Positions 1 to 8,376 of a DNA stretch of 39,637 nt are shown here, piece after piece (within the stretch, counting starts at the first letter, position 1; each line of letters opens with the position of its first letter). Source of the stretch: Kutzneria sp. (GTDB taxonomy: Bacteria > Actinomycetota > Actinomycetes > Mycobacteriales > Pseudonocardiaceae). Below the pieces are notes generated by a model, which saw only the letters and a list, made by a program, of their open reading frames with translations, made no database searches and was not told the DNA's origin. The translations under genes were made by a program, and so were the position numbers. The stretch lies in NCBI GenBank assembly GCA_019239965.1, contig JAFAZC010000189.1, positions 1 to 39,637 on the forward strand. Reading direction: 5' to 3'.

Positions 1-164
1 AGCGGCTCGACGAGGCGGGCCTGCCGGCCTACGTCGAGGCAAGCAGCACTCGTTCGCGGGCGCTGTACCTACGGCACGGCTACCGGCCGCACGGTGAGCC
101 CTTCTCCCCTGTCGACGGGGGGCCGCCGCTGTGGCCGCTGTGGCGCCAGCCCGCGTCCGGGTGA
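1..164 (+). CDS. GNAT-family N-acetyltransferase, C-terminal end (partial)
   Basis: The reading frame is open from base 3 (54 codons to the TGA at 162-164) and has no start in the window, so only the last 53 residues are present. They contain the segment EASSTRSRALYLRHGY, the usual final beta-strand/helix of GNAT acetyltransferases (an E-[AS]-S...R.LY.r.Gf pattern that completes the acetyl-CoA and substrate pocket). The tail ends in a proline/tryptophan-rich stretch (GGPPLWPLWRQP) typical of uncharacterised actinobacterial GNAT proteins. The substrate cannot be inferred. It converges with the nucleotidase gene across a gap of about 100 bp that shows no strong terminator. Confidence 0.7.
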   Translation, partial: RLDEAGLPAYVEASSTRSRALYLRHGYRPHGEPFSPVDGGPPLWPLWRQPASG

Positions 165-264
165 CGGTTGACTGCGTGCCGAAACGCTGGATGACCACAA
201 GTCGATGAGATGAGCCCGACTGACCGCGCACTGAGGGTCGTACTCGGTCTGAGCTGACGGCTAC

Positions 265-2088
265 TCAGCCCGTGATGACCAGTGGAACCCCGCCGGCGAC
301 AAGGCGCCAGTCCACGCTCGCGAACGTGGACGGGTCGATCTCCCCGGCCGCCTTGGCCCAGTCGATCAGGAGCTGACGGATGTCCTGCTGCCGGTTGTGC
401 AGCACCTGGGCCTTGGCCACGTACGGGAATCCCCCGCCGCCAGACTGGCGGTAGTTGTTCACGGCGACGGCGAACTGCTGGTCGGCGGCAAGGGGTTTAC
501 CAGCGTAGGCGAGGCCGACGATCCGTTGTCCGACCGGCTTGGTCAGATCGATGTCGTAGCTCAGCGGCGCGTCCAGCCCGGCGACGACGTCGTAGTTGTA
601 GTCCGGGGTGCCGCCAGGCGATGTCGTGGTCGGCGCGTTGGTCACCTTGTCAGCCGGGTACGTTCCCGGCCCGGGCACGCCGGCGAAGTACTGCGCGGAG
701 GTCTCCAGGTAGTCCTTGATCTGCGCGCCGGTCATCCGCACACCGAGCAGTGTGTTGTCGTAGATGTACAGGCCGGCCACATCGCGGATGGACACCTGTC
801 CCGCCGGGATCGCCGCGTCCCGGTTGAACGGCGCCGCGACCGACAGCACCGGCAGCGCCGCGTCGGGCGTGCCGGCGAGGCCCTGTTTGACCGCGTCCGC
901 CTGGACGTGGTTGATGAAGTCCAGCGCGGGCACGTCCTGGTAGCGGGCGGCCGCAGCGGACATCGCCTGCTTGCACGTGGCGACCGGTGCGTTGACGTAG
1001 CCGACCACCAGGTCGTGATCGGCCTTGAGCAGCCGGACGATGTCCGGGTCCTCGGGCACGGTGTTGGAGTTGAGCACCTGGGAACCGATCTGGTCCACCC
1101 GCCAACCGCCAAACGGCGACCAGGACAGGTCGACGTCGATGAGGCTGAGCCGTTCGCCGAAGCACAGCGGCTCGGTCAGCACGACCTGCCGCCCGGTGGC
1201 CTTGTTGGCCACCAACCGCTGCGGGATCTCCACGTGCGCGTGTCCGACCAGGATCGCGTCGATGCCGGGCACCTGCTCGGCAACGAGCGACGAGGCGTTC
1301 TCCGGGTACGGCAGCGCGTCACCGTAGGAGGAAGACGTGTCGGCGCCGGAGTGCGCGGCGACGATGACGACGTCGGCACCGGCGCGGCGCAGCCGCGGCA
1401 CCCAGACCTTGGCCTGCTCGACGAGACCAGGGAAGGTCATCGCACCTGCCACGTTGGCCTTGTCCCAGATGGCGATGCCCGGATTGGTCAGACCGAGGAT
1501 GCCCACCCGCAGCGGCGGCGCGTCGTCGGGGAACACCGTCTTGATCACGTACGGCCGGAACGCGGGTCGGCCGGTGTCCGCGTCGAGCGCGTTGGCGGCG
1601 AGCAGCGGAAAGTTCAGTTGCTCCTCGAAGGCACGCAACAGCGGGATCCCATAGTTGAACTCGTGGTTGCCGACCGCGGCCGCCTCAAATCCCATGGCGT
1701 TCATCGCCGAGGCCATCGGGTGGATCCGCTGCTGGTTGATCGGGGCCACCTTGGCGAAGTAGTAGGCCAGCGGGGTGCCCTGGATGGTGTCGCCAGCGTC
1801 GATCAGCAGCGTGCGGCCTCTGCCCCGGTCACCGCGGACCGCGTCGACCAGCGTGGCGATCTTGGCGAGGCCGACGTCGTTGTGCTTGGCGTCGTCGTAC
1901 TCGGTGTTGGCGTAGTAGTCCCAGTTGAACACGTGACCGTGCAGGTCGGTGGTGCCCATCACGGCTAACCGGAACGGCCGACGTTCCGGATCGGTCGCGG
2001 CCGTGGCGGGGGTCGCGGTGAATCCAGCTGCGGCGAGGACGGCCGCGGCGCCTCCAGCGAGAACGACGCGACGGGGCAGGGTCGACAC
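265..2088 (-). CDS. Tat-exported 5'-nucleotidase / 2',3'-cyclic phosphodiesterase family metallophosphoesterase
   Basis: A 607-residue exported phosphoesterase expected to release phosphate from nucleotides or cyclic nucleotides outside the membrane. I chose the GTG at 2088 because a GAGGAG ribosome binding site precedes it and because it places a twin-arginine signal (LPRRVVLAGG, hydrophobic core, ATPATAA cleavage region) at the N-terminus; the longer open frame upstream is not coding-like. The metallophosphatase domain has its metal motifs in order: TTDLHGH (D48, H50), GDTIQGTP near residue 98, GNHEFNYG near 140, VAAHSG, and VGHAHVE. The 5'-nucleotidase C-terminal substrate domain follows, including the YDNTLLGVRMTG and NNYRQSGGGGF segments typical of the family. 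No LPXTG anchor is present, so the protein is probably released or loosely wall-bound. The family is clear; choosing CpdB-like or UshA-like specificity is not possible. Confidence 0.9.
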   Translation of the reverse strand: MSTLPRRVVLAGGAAAVLAAAGFTATPATAATDPERRPFRLAVMGTTDLHGHVFNWDYYANTEYDDAKHNDVGLAKIATLVDAVRGDRGRGRTLLIDAGDTIQGTPLAYYFAKVAPINQQRIHPMASAMNAMGFEAAAVGNHEFNYGIPLLRAFEEQLNFPLLAANALDADTGRPAFRPYVIKTVFPDDAPPLRVGILGLTNPGIAIWDKANVAGAMTFPGLVEQAKVWVPRLRRAGADVVIVAAHSGADTSSSYGDALPYPENASSLVAEQVPGIDAILVGHAHVEIPQRLVANKATGRQVVLTEPLCFGERLSLIDVDLSWSPFGGWRVDQIGSQVLNSNTVPEDPDIVRLLKADHDLVVGYVNAPVATCKQAMSAAAARYQDVPALDFINHVQADAVKQGLAGTPDAALPVLSVAAPFNRDAAIPAGQVSIRDVAGLYIYDNTLLGVRMTGAQIKDYLETSAQYFAGVPGPGTYPADKVTNAPTTTSPGGTPDYNYDVVAGLDAPLSYDIDLTKPVGQRIVGLAYAGKPLAADQQFAVAVNNYRQSGGGGFPYVAKAQVLHNRQQDIRQLLIDWAKAAGEIDPSTFASVDWRLVAGGVPLVITG

Positions 2089-2122
2089 TACGGACTCCTC
2101 GGTGCGGTGGCGGCGTTCGTCG

Positions 2123-2156
2123 GACGGGCCGCCCGTCGTCAGGCTGGACGACGGGC
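2123..2156. promoter_or_regulatory. Three-segment inverted repeat in the nucleotidase 5' leader
   Basis: GCCCGTCGT (2131-2139) pairs perfectly with ACGACGGGC (2148-2156) across an 8-nt loop. Part of the same left arm, CCCGTC (2132-2137), can instead pair with GACGGG (2123-2128) across a 3-nt loop. The two hairpins are mutually exclusive. They lie 35-68 nt upstream of the GTG at 2088 on its transcribed strand. A possible -10 (TATGTT, complement of 2167-2172) lies just upstream, so the hairpins would be in the 5' untranslated leader. The structure is seen directly; any regulatory role is inference. Confidence 0.4.
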
Positions 2157-2284
2157 CAGCGGACAAAACATAGCGCCCGTGCCGTGCCGAGGGGGCCACA
2201 ATCGAGCTCCGGGCCCGGCGGCGGACAGTTGTGTCCACATGGGGACCGGCAACCGAGACGGTAGTTGCCCGCGCGACTCCTGCG

Positions 2285-2542
2285 TCAACAGGCGTGGCGT
2301 TCCTGGTCCAGTCGTTCGAGCAGCCAGGAGCGCGCCATGGTCGACATGGGCAGATGACGGTCGCAAGCCAGTCCCTGCAGCTCAGCGAACTGCTCATCGG
2401 TGAGTCGGACATTGAACATTCGGCTGGGGCGGTTCGGCCGGACAATACGTGTGCCTGGCGGGTAGGGGCCAGTGGTGTCAGCTTCGGCTTCGAGTGCGCG
2501 GGCGTCGGCGCGTGCGGTTTGCTCGTCAAGCTTCTTTGTCAT
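2285..2542 (-). CDS. Ribbon-helix-helix (CopG-like) antitoxin-type protein
   Basis: An 85-residue protein starting at the ATG at 2542. The N-terminal half is charged and probably disordered (MTKKLDEQTARADARALEAEAD). The C-terminal half (MFNVRLTDEQFAELQGLA...MSTMARSWLLERL) has the beta-strand/helix/helix layout of a ribbon-helix-helix DNA-binding domain, with the MFNVRL strand expected to contact DNA as a dimer. It sits directly downstream of a broken toxin remnant and is in frame with it with no intervening stop, so a longer fused open frame (2285-2731) exists. The internal ATG start fits an antitoxin of normal length. It is probably the surviving half of a toxin-antitoxin pair; its target is unknown. 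Confidence 0.6.
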   Translation of the reverse strand: MTKKLDEQTARADARALEAEADTTGPYPPGTRIVRPNRPSRMFNVRLTDEQFAELQGLACDRHLPMSTMARSWLLERLDQERHAC

Positions 2543-2765
2543 CGGACACCGCTTCCGGTAGGTAACAAGATCACGTCCGCTGGCCGGCCAGGCGTTCATG
2601 CCGTGCAGTTCGCCATCGAGGTCGCGGTAGGCGATCACCACAAGTACCCGCTCCGCTGAAGCGGAGTAACCGATAAACCCCGAGGCCTGGATCGCGAGCC
2701 GGGTACGGAGACAGCTCGACAAGGTGTTCATCGGCCATCACCTCGTCCGCCCACAACAGTTCCAC
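2543..2765 (-). pseudogene. Degenerate BrnT-like toxin remnant
   Basis: Two frames carry pieces of one small protein. From a GTG at 2765 the first frame reads VELLWADEVMADEHL, like the start of small BrnT-like or DUF4258-like toxins. The second frame carries the C-terminal part, GFIGYSASAERVLVVIAYRD followed by a DLDGELHGMNAWPASGRDLVTYRKR-type ending, with the strand-rich RVLVV core and the NAWPA...D...Y..R finish of such toxins. The roughly 30 middle residues expected between the pieces are missing, and the frames do not match. This fits an internal deletion plus a frameshift. The C-terminal piece runs in frame into the antitoxin ATG. Family assignment rests on pattern memory, not a search. 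Confidence 0.45.
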
Positions 2766-2842
2766 ATATCGAATTGTAAGTCATCGTCTTACGGCGATAT
2801 GACCGCCTGCTGGCCCTCAACAGGCATGTCGTCGCCCTTATT

Positions 2843-2899
2843 CAACCATGAGGTTGCATAAGGGCGCGCGGGACGCTACCGTATACAACCATCAGGTTG
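2843..2899 (+). promoter_or_regulatory. ArsR-type promoter bracketed by two operators
   Basis: Two near-identical inverted repeats, CAACC-ATGA-GGTTG (2843-2856) and CAACC-ATCA-GGTTG (2886-2899), are 43 bp apart centre to centre, about four helical turns. Between them is a plausible promoter: TTGCAT (2854-2859), a 17-bp spacer, and TACCGT (2877-2882). The first operator overlaps the -35 and the second covers the expected transcription start. The ArsR start codon follows at 2917 behind GGAGGT (2905-2910). This is a layout for autorepression; the binding protein is inferred to be the ArsR product. Confidence 0.75.
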
Positions 2900-2916
2900 A
2901 ATACGGAGGTGACGCG

Positions 2917-3282
2917 GTGACTGATCGGCTCACAGCGGTGTTCGCGGCGTTGGCCGATCCAGTACGGCGCGACATCGTGGCGCGGCTGGCGGGCGGTGAC
3001 GCGACGGTCAACGAGTTGGCCAAGCCGTACCAGATCAGCGTGCAGGCGGTGTCCAAGCATCTGAAGGTGTTGGAAACCGCGGGGCTGGTCAGCCGGCGGC
3101 GTGACGCGCAGCGTCGCCCCTGCCACCTGGAGGCCGAGGTGTTCGACCTGATGACCAAGTGGATCGAGCGCTACCGGCGTGCGGCGGAGGAACGCCACAG
3201 CCGCCTGGATGCCGTGCTCGCTTGCATGCACACCGAACCGTCCCCGAACACGGGGCCAGATCACACAGGAGCAGCATCATGA
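2917..3282 (+). CDS. ArsR/SmtB-family winged-helix repressor
   Basis: A 121-residue regulator starting at the GTG at 2917, which has a strong GGAGGT site 6 nt upstream; an upstream in-frame ATG at 2848 lies inside the operator and is not used. The segment FAALADPVRRDIVARLAGGDATVNEL...VSKHLKVLETAGLVSRRRDAQRR is the standard ArsR winged helix-turn-helix (about residues 8-75). The metal-binding ELCVCDL motif is absent (the position reads VNELAKPY), so this is the metal-independent subclass that typically accompanies SRPBCC proteins. Its stop overlaps the start of the SRPBCC gene (ATGA). It probably represses this two-gene operon through the flanking CAACC/GGTTG repeats; the inducer is unknown. 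Confidence 0.92.
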   Translation: MTDRLTAVFAALADPVRRDIVARLAGGDATVNELAKPYQISVQAVSKHLKVLETAGLVSRRRDAQRRPCHLEAEVFDLMTKWIERYRRAAEERHSRLDAVLACMHTEPSPNTGPDHTGAAS

Positions 3283-3764
3283 CCACCACCACACCCCGAA
3301 CCCATCTCGAGGCCGACCCCGCGCTGCCGACCATTCGCATCGTCCGCGACTTCGATGCTCCACCCGAGCGGGTCTACCGTGCCTACACTGACCCGACGCT
3401 GGTGCGGCAGTGGCTCGGACCCAAGGACACGCCAACCCACATCGAGCACTGGGACGCGCGCACCGGAGGGAATTACCGCTACTCCTCGTGGCGGGACGGC
3501 GAGAAGATCGCCTCCTTCTACGGCTCCTTCCATGAGCTGCGCCCCGACCAGCGGCTGGTGCAGACCTTCACCTACGAAGGCGCTCCCGACTGCGTCGCCC
3601 TGGAGACCGTCACCTTCGACGACCTCGGCGATGGCCGCACCCGGGTCACCACCCTCTCGGTGGTCGAGAGCCTGCAGATCCGCGACGCCATCATCGCCAG
3701 CGGGATGGAACGCGGCGTCGTCGAGGGCCACGAGCAACTCGACGCGCTACTCGCCGCGGAATAG
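3279..3764 (+). CDS. SRPBCC / AHSA1-family ligand-binding protein
   Basis: A 161-residue protein whose ATG overlaps the ArsR stop by 4 nt, with AGGAGC as ribosome binding site. The N-terminal strand and helix IRIVRDFDAPPERVYRAYTDPTLVRQWLGP are the signature of the Aha1/START-like SRPBCC fold; GGNYRYSSW, GSFHELRPDQRLVQTFTYEG and the closing GMERGVVEGHEQLDALLA helix complete it. These proteins bind hydrophobic ligands in a deep cavity, and ArsR-SRPBCC pairs are common stress or xenobiotic-responsive units in actinobacteria. The ligand is not predictable here. The gene converges with rsmB with only 11 bp between stops and no visible hairpin terminator. Confidence 0.9.
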   Translation: MTTTTPRTHLEADPALPTIRIVRDFDAPPERVYRAYTDPTLVRQWLGPKDTPTHIEHWDARTGGNYRYSSWRDGEKIASFYGSFHELRPDQRLVQTFTYEGAPDCVALETVTFDDLGDGRTRVTTLSVVESLQIRDAIIASGMERGVVEGHEQLDALLAAE

Positions 3765-3775
3765 GTCCGTTCCCA

Positions 3776-5212
3776 TCACCAGGGACGGCGCAGCAGCGAA
3801 CAGAACATGGCGTCCGTGCCATGCCGATGGGGCCACAGCTGGACCGCGGGCCCGGCACCGAGATCGGGCACGCCGGGAAAGAACTCCCTGCCGTCAAGCG
3901 GTTGCGCGTAGCCACGCCGGGTCACCTCGGACACCACGCCGACGGTCTCGCGTAGGTGCGGCGAGCAGACCACGTAGCCGACGACCCCGCCGGGCCGCAC
4001 CAGCTTCAGCGCGGCGAGCAACAGTTCACGTTGCAGCTTGGCAAGGTCGGCGACGTCGGAGGGCTGGCGCCGCCAGCGGGCTTCCGGCCGGCGCCGCAGT
4101 GCCCCGAGCCCCGTGCAGGGGGCGTCGACGAGCACCCGGTCGTAGCTGGCCTCCGCGAGGCCGGACGCGCGTCCGTCGCCGACATGGACGGCGACCGGAA
4201 GGCCCTTGGTGCTGGCACGCACGAGCTCGGCGCGGTGCGGCGCCTTTTCCACGGCGTCAAGGGTCGCACCCGACAGGGCCGCGAGAGCCCCGAGCAGCGC
4301 GGCCTTGCCGCCGGGGCCCGCGCACAGGTCCAGCCACCGCAGGTCGGCGCCGGCCAGCGGCACCCGGGTGAGCGCCAGTGCGCACAGCTGGCTGCCCTCG
4401 TCCTGGACGGCGGCCAGCCGCTCCCGTATCGGATCGAGGTCGCCTGGATCACCGGCGCCGGGCTCGAGGTGCACGCCGTACGGCGAGTACGGCGCCACCT
4501 CCCCGCCGGTCATGGCTGCCAGCTCCTCGCCGCTCACCTCGCCGGGCCGGGCGGCGAGGTGCACGGCGGGCCGGGCGTCGTCGGCACGCAGCGCCGCGGC
4601 GAGCTCGTCGGCGGTGTCGCCGAGGGCGTCCGCGAACGCCTGGACGATCCACCGGGGGTGGGCGGTGGCCAGCGCGAGCCGGTCGATCGGATCCCGCGTC
4701 GCGGGCGGCGCGATGTGGTCGACCCAGGCAGCCTCGTCCCGCTCGGCGACCTTGCGCAGCACGGCGTTGACGAAGCCGGCTGGACCGGATCCGTGGTCAG
4801 CGCGCACCAAGTCCACTGTGGACGCGACGGCGGCGTGGGAAGGAATCCTGGTGCGCAGTAGCTGGTATGCGCCGAGTCGCATCGCGTCGAGCAATCCTCC
4901 GTCTACTTCGGACAATGGACGGTCCGAGCAGGCGGCGAGGATCTCGTCGAGTAGACCCCGCGCACGGGCGGCGCCGTAGGCCAGTTCGGTCGCCAGCCCC
5001 GCGTCGCGACCGGTGATCCCCCGCTCGCGCAGGAGTTTCGGCAACACGAGGTTGGCGTAGGCGTCCCGCTCCCGGACGGCCCGCAGCGTGTCCAGCGCGG
5101 CCTCGCGGGCCGGATCGTCCTGCGGCGGCCGCTCGGGACCACGACGCCGGGCCGGGGGATGCTGACGTTCCGGCCGGGATGGCCGCCGCCGTGGGCCTGT
5201 CCGCTCGGTCAC
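3776..5212 (-). CDS. rsmB: 16S rRNA m5C967 methyltransferase RsmB (Fmu/Sun family)
   Basis: A 478-residue SAM-dependent RNA methyltransferase. The GTG at 5212 overlaps the fmt stop by 4 nt (GTGA); the much longer open frame up to 6148 is only the shadow of fmt. After an arginine/proline-rich tail, residues about 35-170 form the NusB-like RNA-binding domain ([21 protein letters not shown]). The C-terminal Rossmann domain carries [16 protein letters not shown] (SAM-binding motif I), [21 protein letters not shown] (motif IV with the catalytic-region Pro-Cys) and VCSPHLRET (motif VI cysteine). It closes the def-fmt-rsmB translation operon. The usual actinobacterial follower rpe is not adjacent here. 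Confidence 0.93.
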   Translation of the reverse strand: MTERTGPRRRPSRPERQHPPARRRGPERPPQDDPAREAALDTLRAVRERDAYANLVLPKLLRERGITGRDAGLATELAYGAARARGLLDEILAACSDRPLSEVDGGLLDAMRLGAYQLLRTRIPSHAAVASTVDLVRADHGSGPAGFVNAVLRKVAERDEAAWVDHIAPPATRDPIDRLALATAHPRWIVQAFADALGDTADELAAALRADDARPAVHLAARPGEVSGEELAAMTGGEVAPYSPYGVHLEPGAGDPGDLDPIRERLAAVQDEGSQLCALALTRVPLAGADLRWLDLCAGPGGKAALLGALAALSGATLDAVEKAPHRAELVRASTKGLPVAVHVGDGRASGLAEASYDRVLVDAPCTGLGALRRRPEARWRRQPSDVADLAKLQRELLLAALKLVRPGGVVGYVVCSPHLRETVGVVSEVTRRGYAQPLDGREFFPGVPDLGAGPAVQLWPHRHGTDAMFCSLLRRPW

Positions 5213-6135
5213 GCCAACCGCTCCCCCGCGTCGAGACGGGCGCCGCGGGACCAGTCCTGCGCGGCCGTCATCCTCTTTCCCGGAGCCTGCACCTGGCTGA
5301 GACCGACCGCCGAGGTGGCGGTGCCGACCATCACTCGGCCCCGATCGACACGAACCTCCCCAGGCGACAGACCGGTCACCTCCGAGGGCCACACCGGTCC
5401 CAGTTTGAGTCGCTCGCCGCGAAACATCGCCCATGCCCCCGGTTCCGGGGTCACGGCCCGAGAAAGCCGGCTCACCGCCGATGCCGGGGCCGTGAAGTCG
5501 AGGCGGGCGTCGGCCACAGTGATCTTGCCGGCATAGCTGACCCCGTTGGTCGGCTGGTCGACCGCGACCGCGGTACCGTCCTCGATACCGTCCATGGTGT
5601 CCGCGAGCAGACCGGCACCGGCCACCGCGAGCCGGTCGAGCAGATCTCCGGCGGTGTCGCGGTCGCCGATCGGCTCGGTGACGGTGCCGAACACCGGGCC
5701 CGCGTCCAGTTCCCGCACGATCCGGAACACACTGGCCCCGGTGACCTCGTCGCCGTTGCGCACGGCCGCCTGAACGGGGGCGGCGCCACGCCACGCCGGC
5801 AGCAGCGAGAAGTGCAGGTTGACCCAGCCGTGCCGGGCAATGTCCAGGGCGCGTTGCGGCAGCAGTGCCCCGTAGGCCACCACCGGACAGCAGTCCGGGG
5901 CCAGCCCGCGTAGCCGGTCGAGGAACTCGGCGTCCCCGGCCCTCGGCGGGGTGAGGACCTCGATGCCGTGCTCGTCGGCGAGCGCGGCCACCGGGGACCG
6001 CACCAGCCGGCGACCGCGGCCGGCCGGCGCGTCCGGCCTGGTCACCACGGCCACGACCTGATGCCGAGGCGAGGCGATTAGCGCGCGGAGCGAGGGCAGC
6101 GCCGCGTCGGGCGTGCCGGCGAAGACCAGCCGCAT
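5209..6135 (-). CDS. fmt: Methionyl-tRNA formyltransferase
   Basis: A 308-residue enzyme that formylates initiator Met-tRNA using 10-formyl-tetrahydrofolate. The N-terminal [16 protein letters not shown] and the catalytic region [20 protein letters not shown] (with the essential Asn-His, then SLLP) are diagnostic, and the downstream D of the [13 protein letters not shown] stretch is in its expected place. The C-terminal tRNA-binding OB-like domain begins around residue 205. Its ATG overlaps the def stop by one base (TGATG), and its own stop overlaps the rsmB GTG, so all three genes are probably translationally coupled. Confidence 0.97.
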   Translation of the reverse strand: MRLVFAGTPDAALPSLRALIASPRHQVVAVVTRPDAPAGRGRRLVRSPVAALADEHGIEVLTPPRAGDAEFLDRLRGLAPDCCPVVAYGALLPQRALDIARHGWVNLHFSLLPAWRGAAPVQAAVRNGDEVTGASVFRIVRELDAGPVFGTVTEPIGDRDTAGDLLDRLAVAGAGLLADTMDGIEDGTAVAVDQPTNGVSYAGKITVADARLDFTAPASAVSRLSRAVTPEPGAWAMFRGERLKLGPVWPSEVTGLSPGEVRVDRGRVMVGTATSAVGLSQVQAPGKRMTAAQDWSRGARLDAGERLA

Positions 6136-6683
6136 CAGCGGCCACCACCGAACAGCGGATGCGGGTCCTGCTTGATCACGGGCATCGCGCCGGCGAACCA
6201 GTCGGCCTCACGGATAGCCTTCATCGCCTCCTTGCGGGTGGCGGCGTCGAGACGATCGAGGAACAGCACGCCGTCCAGATGGTCGGTCTCATGCTGGATG
6301 CAGCGTGCCAACAGGTCGGTGCCCTCGATCTCGATCGGCTCACCGTGCACGGTCCAGCCCCTGGCCACCACCTGACGGTGCCGGCGGCAGTCCCAGGACA
6401 TGCCGGGGATCGACAGACAGCCCTCCTCGCCGTCCTGGAACTCCTCGCCGACGACGTCGACGACGGGATTGACCAGATGCCCCGCGAAACCGTCGCAGTG
6501 GTAGGTGAACACACGCAGCCCGACCCCCAGCTGCGGCGCGGCCAGACCTGCGCCTGCCTTGTCCTCCATGGTGTCCCAGAGGTCCTTGACGAGGCCCTTG
6601 AGTTCCTTGTCGAAGTCGACGACCTCGGCGGCGCGGGTGCGCAGCACCGGATCGCCGAAGAGCCGGATCGGCTGGACGGTCAC
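6135..6683 (-). CDS. def: Peptide deformylase
   Basis: A 182-residue metalloenzyme that removes the N-formyl group from nascent proteins. I start it at the GTG at 6683 ([14 protein letters not shown]), preceded by GGGAGAG; 32 extra residues from an upstream start would be unlike the family. All three metal-site motifs are present: [10 protein letters not shown] (I), EGCLSIPG (II, cysteine metal ligand) and QHETDHLDG (III, HExxH). The variable spacing and EGCLS form fit an actinobacterial type I enzyme. It is the first gene of the def-fmt-rsmB operon, whose promoter must lie in 6684-6885, shared divergently with the GT87 gene. Confidence 0.97.
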   Translation of the reverse strand: MTVQPIRLFGDPVLRTRAAEVVDFDKELKGLVKDLWDTMEDKAGAGLAAPQLGVGLRVFTYHCDGFAGHLVNPVVDVVGEEFQDGEEGCLSIPGMSWDCRRHRQVVARGWTVHGEPIEIEGTDLLARCIQHETDHLDGVLFLDRLDAATRKEAMKAIREADWFAGAMPVIKQDPHPLFGGGR

Positions 6684-6818
6684 ATCTCTCCCCTGCCAGG
6701 ACGCGGACGGGCCGATCCAGTCTAGGCGGCCGCGAAATCGGTCGGGACGGGACGCAACGCCCTGGCCGGATGCGGCCACCTCAGACCGTGAACCACGAAC
6801 CGTCCTCGCCGGCTTGCT

Positions 6819-6837
6819 GACGGCCTAGCCGGCCGTC
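6819..6837. promoter_or_regulatory. Hairpin in the divergent def / GT87 intergenic region
   Basis: GACGGCC (6819-6825) and GGCCGTC (6831-6837) form a perfect 7-bp stem around TAGCC. It lies 49 bp before the GT87 start codon and about 135 bp from def. It could be a leader hairpin of the GT87 mRNA or an operator half-site pair; nothing else in 6684-6885 was recognised. Confidence 0.3.
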
Positions 6838-6885
6838 GTTCGCAGGTTTCGACCTGAACTCCTCCACACACCTCTGGGGATTTCC

Positions 6886-8376
6886 GTGCTGCCCTTACGC
6901 GTCGGTCTCGCACGCCCCGCGGTCATCCTCGGATGCGCGGTCCTCGCCGGCATGATCGCCCTGTACGCCTACCTGGGATTCGCCTCTGGCGGGCTGTTCG
7001 ACCTGGAGGTCTACCGAGTCGGTGCCCGCACCTGGCTCGCCGGCGGGGACCTGTATGGGCGACTGTGGATCGATTTCATCGGCATCACCCTGCCCTTCAC
7101 CTATCCGCCTGTCGCGGCCGTGCTGTTCGCTCCGCTCGGCTGGCTGTCGCGCACGGCGGCGTCCTACGTCATGACAGGTGCCTCGGCGGGGCTGTTGGCC
7201 ATCACCCTGAACTGTGTGCTGGCGTCAATGGGCTGTCTGCGCCAACGGCGTGCCCTACGGTGGCTGTCGATCAGTGTTCTGCTGGTGGTGTCGTTGGCGC
7301 TCGATCCCGTCACGATGACCCTGGAGCGGGGACAGATCAACCTGATCCTGATGGGCCTCGTCGCGGCGGACTGCCTGTCGTCCCGACCGAGGTGGCCGAG
7401 GGGACTGCTCGTCGGACTCACCGCCGCGGTCAAGTTGACTCCGCTGGTCTTCCTGCTGTTCATCCTGGCCAAGAAGGATGTCAGGTCCGCGCGGACCGCC
7501 GGCGTCAGCTTCCTCGCGGCCACCGCACTTGGTCTCGTCCTCGCGCCAGGTGCATCCCTGAGGTACTGGGTGTCGCTGGTGACCCAGCCGGACCGGGCGG
7601 GCGAGTTGTTCTCGGCGGAGAACCAGTCCCTTCGGGGCCTGCTCGCCAGGACCGGGCTCGGCGCGCACTGGCAGCTGACGCTGTGGATAGTCGGCTGTGC
7701 AACGGTCCTCGCACTCACCTGTGTCGGGCTGCCGCGGATCCTCGACTCGCTCGGCGATGCAGCCGCCCTGGCAACCGTCGCGGTGGCGGGACTGGTGGTG
7801 TCACCGGTCTCGTGGACCCACCACTGGGTGTGGGCGGCGCCCGCACTGCTGGTCCTGGTCGTCCTCGGCAGGCGTGGCCTCGGCTGGCCGGCCTACGGTG
7901 CCGCCGCGGTGACCGGAGCCGTCTTCGTGCTCGCTCCGCAGTACCGTATGCCGCACGGTCCGCTGGACGCACTGCACTGGAGCGTCGGTCAGCAGCTGGT
8001 CGGCGCGGGTTTCGTCCTGATCGCCACCGCCTGGCTGGTCGCCGTGGCCGCATACGGCCGGCTCGGTCTGACCCGCGGTCAAGTGCCCACGGCGCAACGA
8101 ACCGGCCTTTCCCGGCACCTATCAGGATGTGAACCCGATGACGGACCTGATTCAGGGGGACCAGGTGCTGGCACAGTCGCGCGGACCCGACAGCGATGCC
8201 GAGCTGTGGGCCGCCGGCGACGAGTCGGCATTCGCACAGTTGTTCGAGCGACATTCCGAGGCGGTCTGGAACCATGCCTACCGGCTGACCGCCTCGTGGG
8301 CGCTGGCCGAGGATCTGACGTCGATGACGTTCATGACCGCCTGGCGCAAGCGTGGCGAGGTCACCCTGGTCCATGA
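6886..8376 (+). CDS. GT87-family polyprenol-phosphate-mannose mannosyltransferase-like membrane protein
   Basis: A polytopic membrane protein with about ten hydrophobic segments, start GTG at 6886 behind GGGGA. The first external loop has the family pattern FDLEVYRVGARTWLAGGDLYG, whose acidic residues are the presumed catalytic site of GT-C enzymes. Later segments FTYPPVAAVLF, ERGQINLILMGLVAAD, GLLVGLTAAVKLTPLVFLLF and SPVSWTHHWVWAAPALL match DUF2029/GT87 alpha-mannosyltransferases that use polyprenyl-phospho-mannose to extend cell-envelope glycans. The last 80 or so codons are odd: the frame runs on past 8128 through the first 248 bp of the sigma gene and reads as an arginine-rich out-of-frame shadow. 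The natural C-terminus was probably near 8132, so a small frameshift near 8080-8130 is suspected. Confidence 0.85.
   Translation: MLPLRVGLARPAVILGCAVLAGMIALYAYLGFASGGLFDLEVYRVGARTWLAGGDLYGRLWIDFIGITLPFTYPPVAAVLFAPLGWLSRTAASYVMTGASAGLLAITLNCVLASMGCLRQRRALRWLSISVLLVVSLALDPVTMTLERGQINLILMGLVAADCLSSRPRWPRGLLVGLTAAVKLTPLVFLLFILAKKDVRSARTAGVSFLAATALGLVLAPGASLRYWVSLVTQPDRAGELFSAENQSLRGLLARTGLGAHWQLTLWIVGCATVLALTCVGLPRILDSLGDAAALATVAVAGLVVSPVSWTHHWVWAAPALLVLVVLGRRGLGWPAYGAAAVTGAVFVLAPQYRMPHGPLDALHWSVGQQLVGAGFVLIATAWLVAVAAYGRLGLTRGQVPTAQRTGLSRHLSGCEPDDGPDSGGPGAGTVARTRQRCRAVGRRRRVGIRTVVRATFRGGLEPCLPADRLVGAGRGSDVDDVHDRLAQAWRGHPGP

Noticed and set aside
397-1968. 523-residue plus-strand open frame opposite the nucleotidase gene
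   Set aside because: Same shadow effect; the minus-strand protein has all metallophosphatase motifs.
5213-6148. Long N-terminal extension of rsmB
   Set aside because: The extension is an out-of-frame reading of fmt; the GTGA overlap at 5209-5212 gives a family-length protein.
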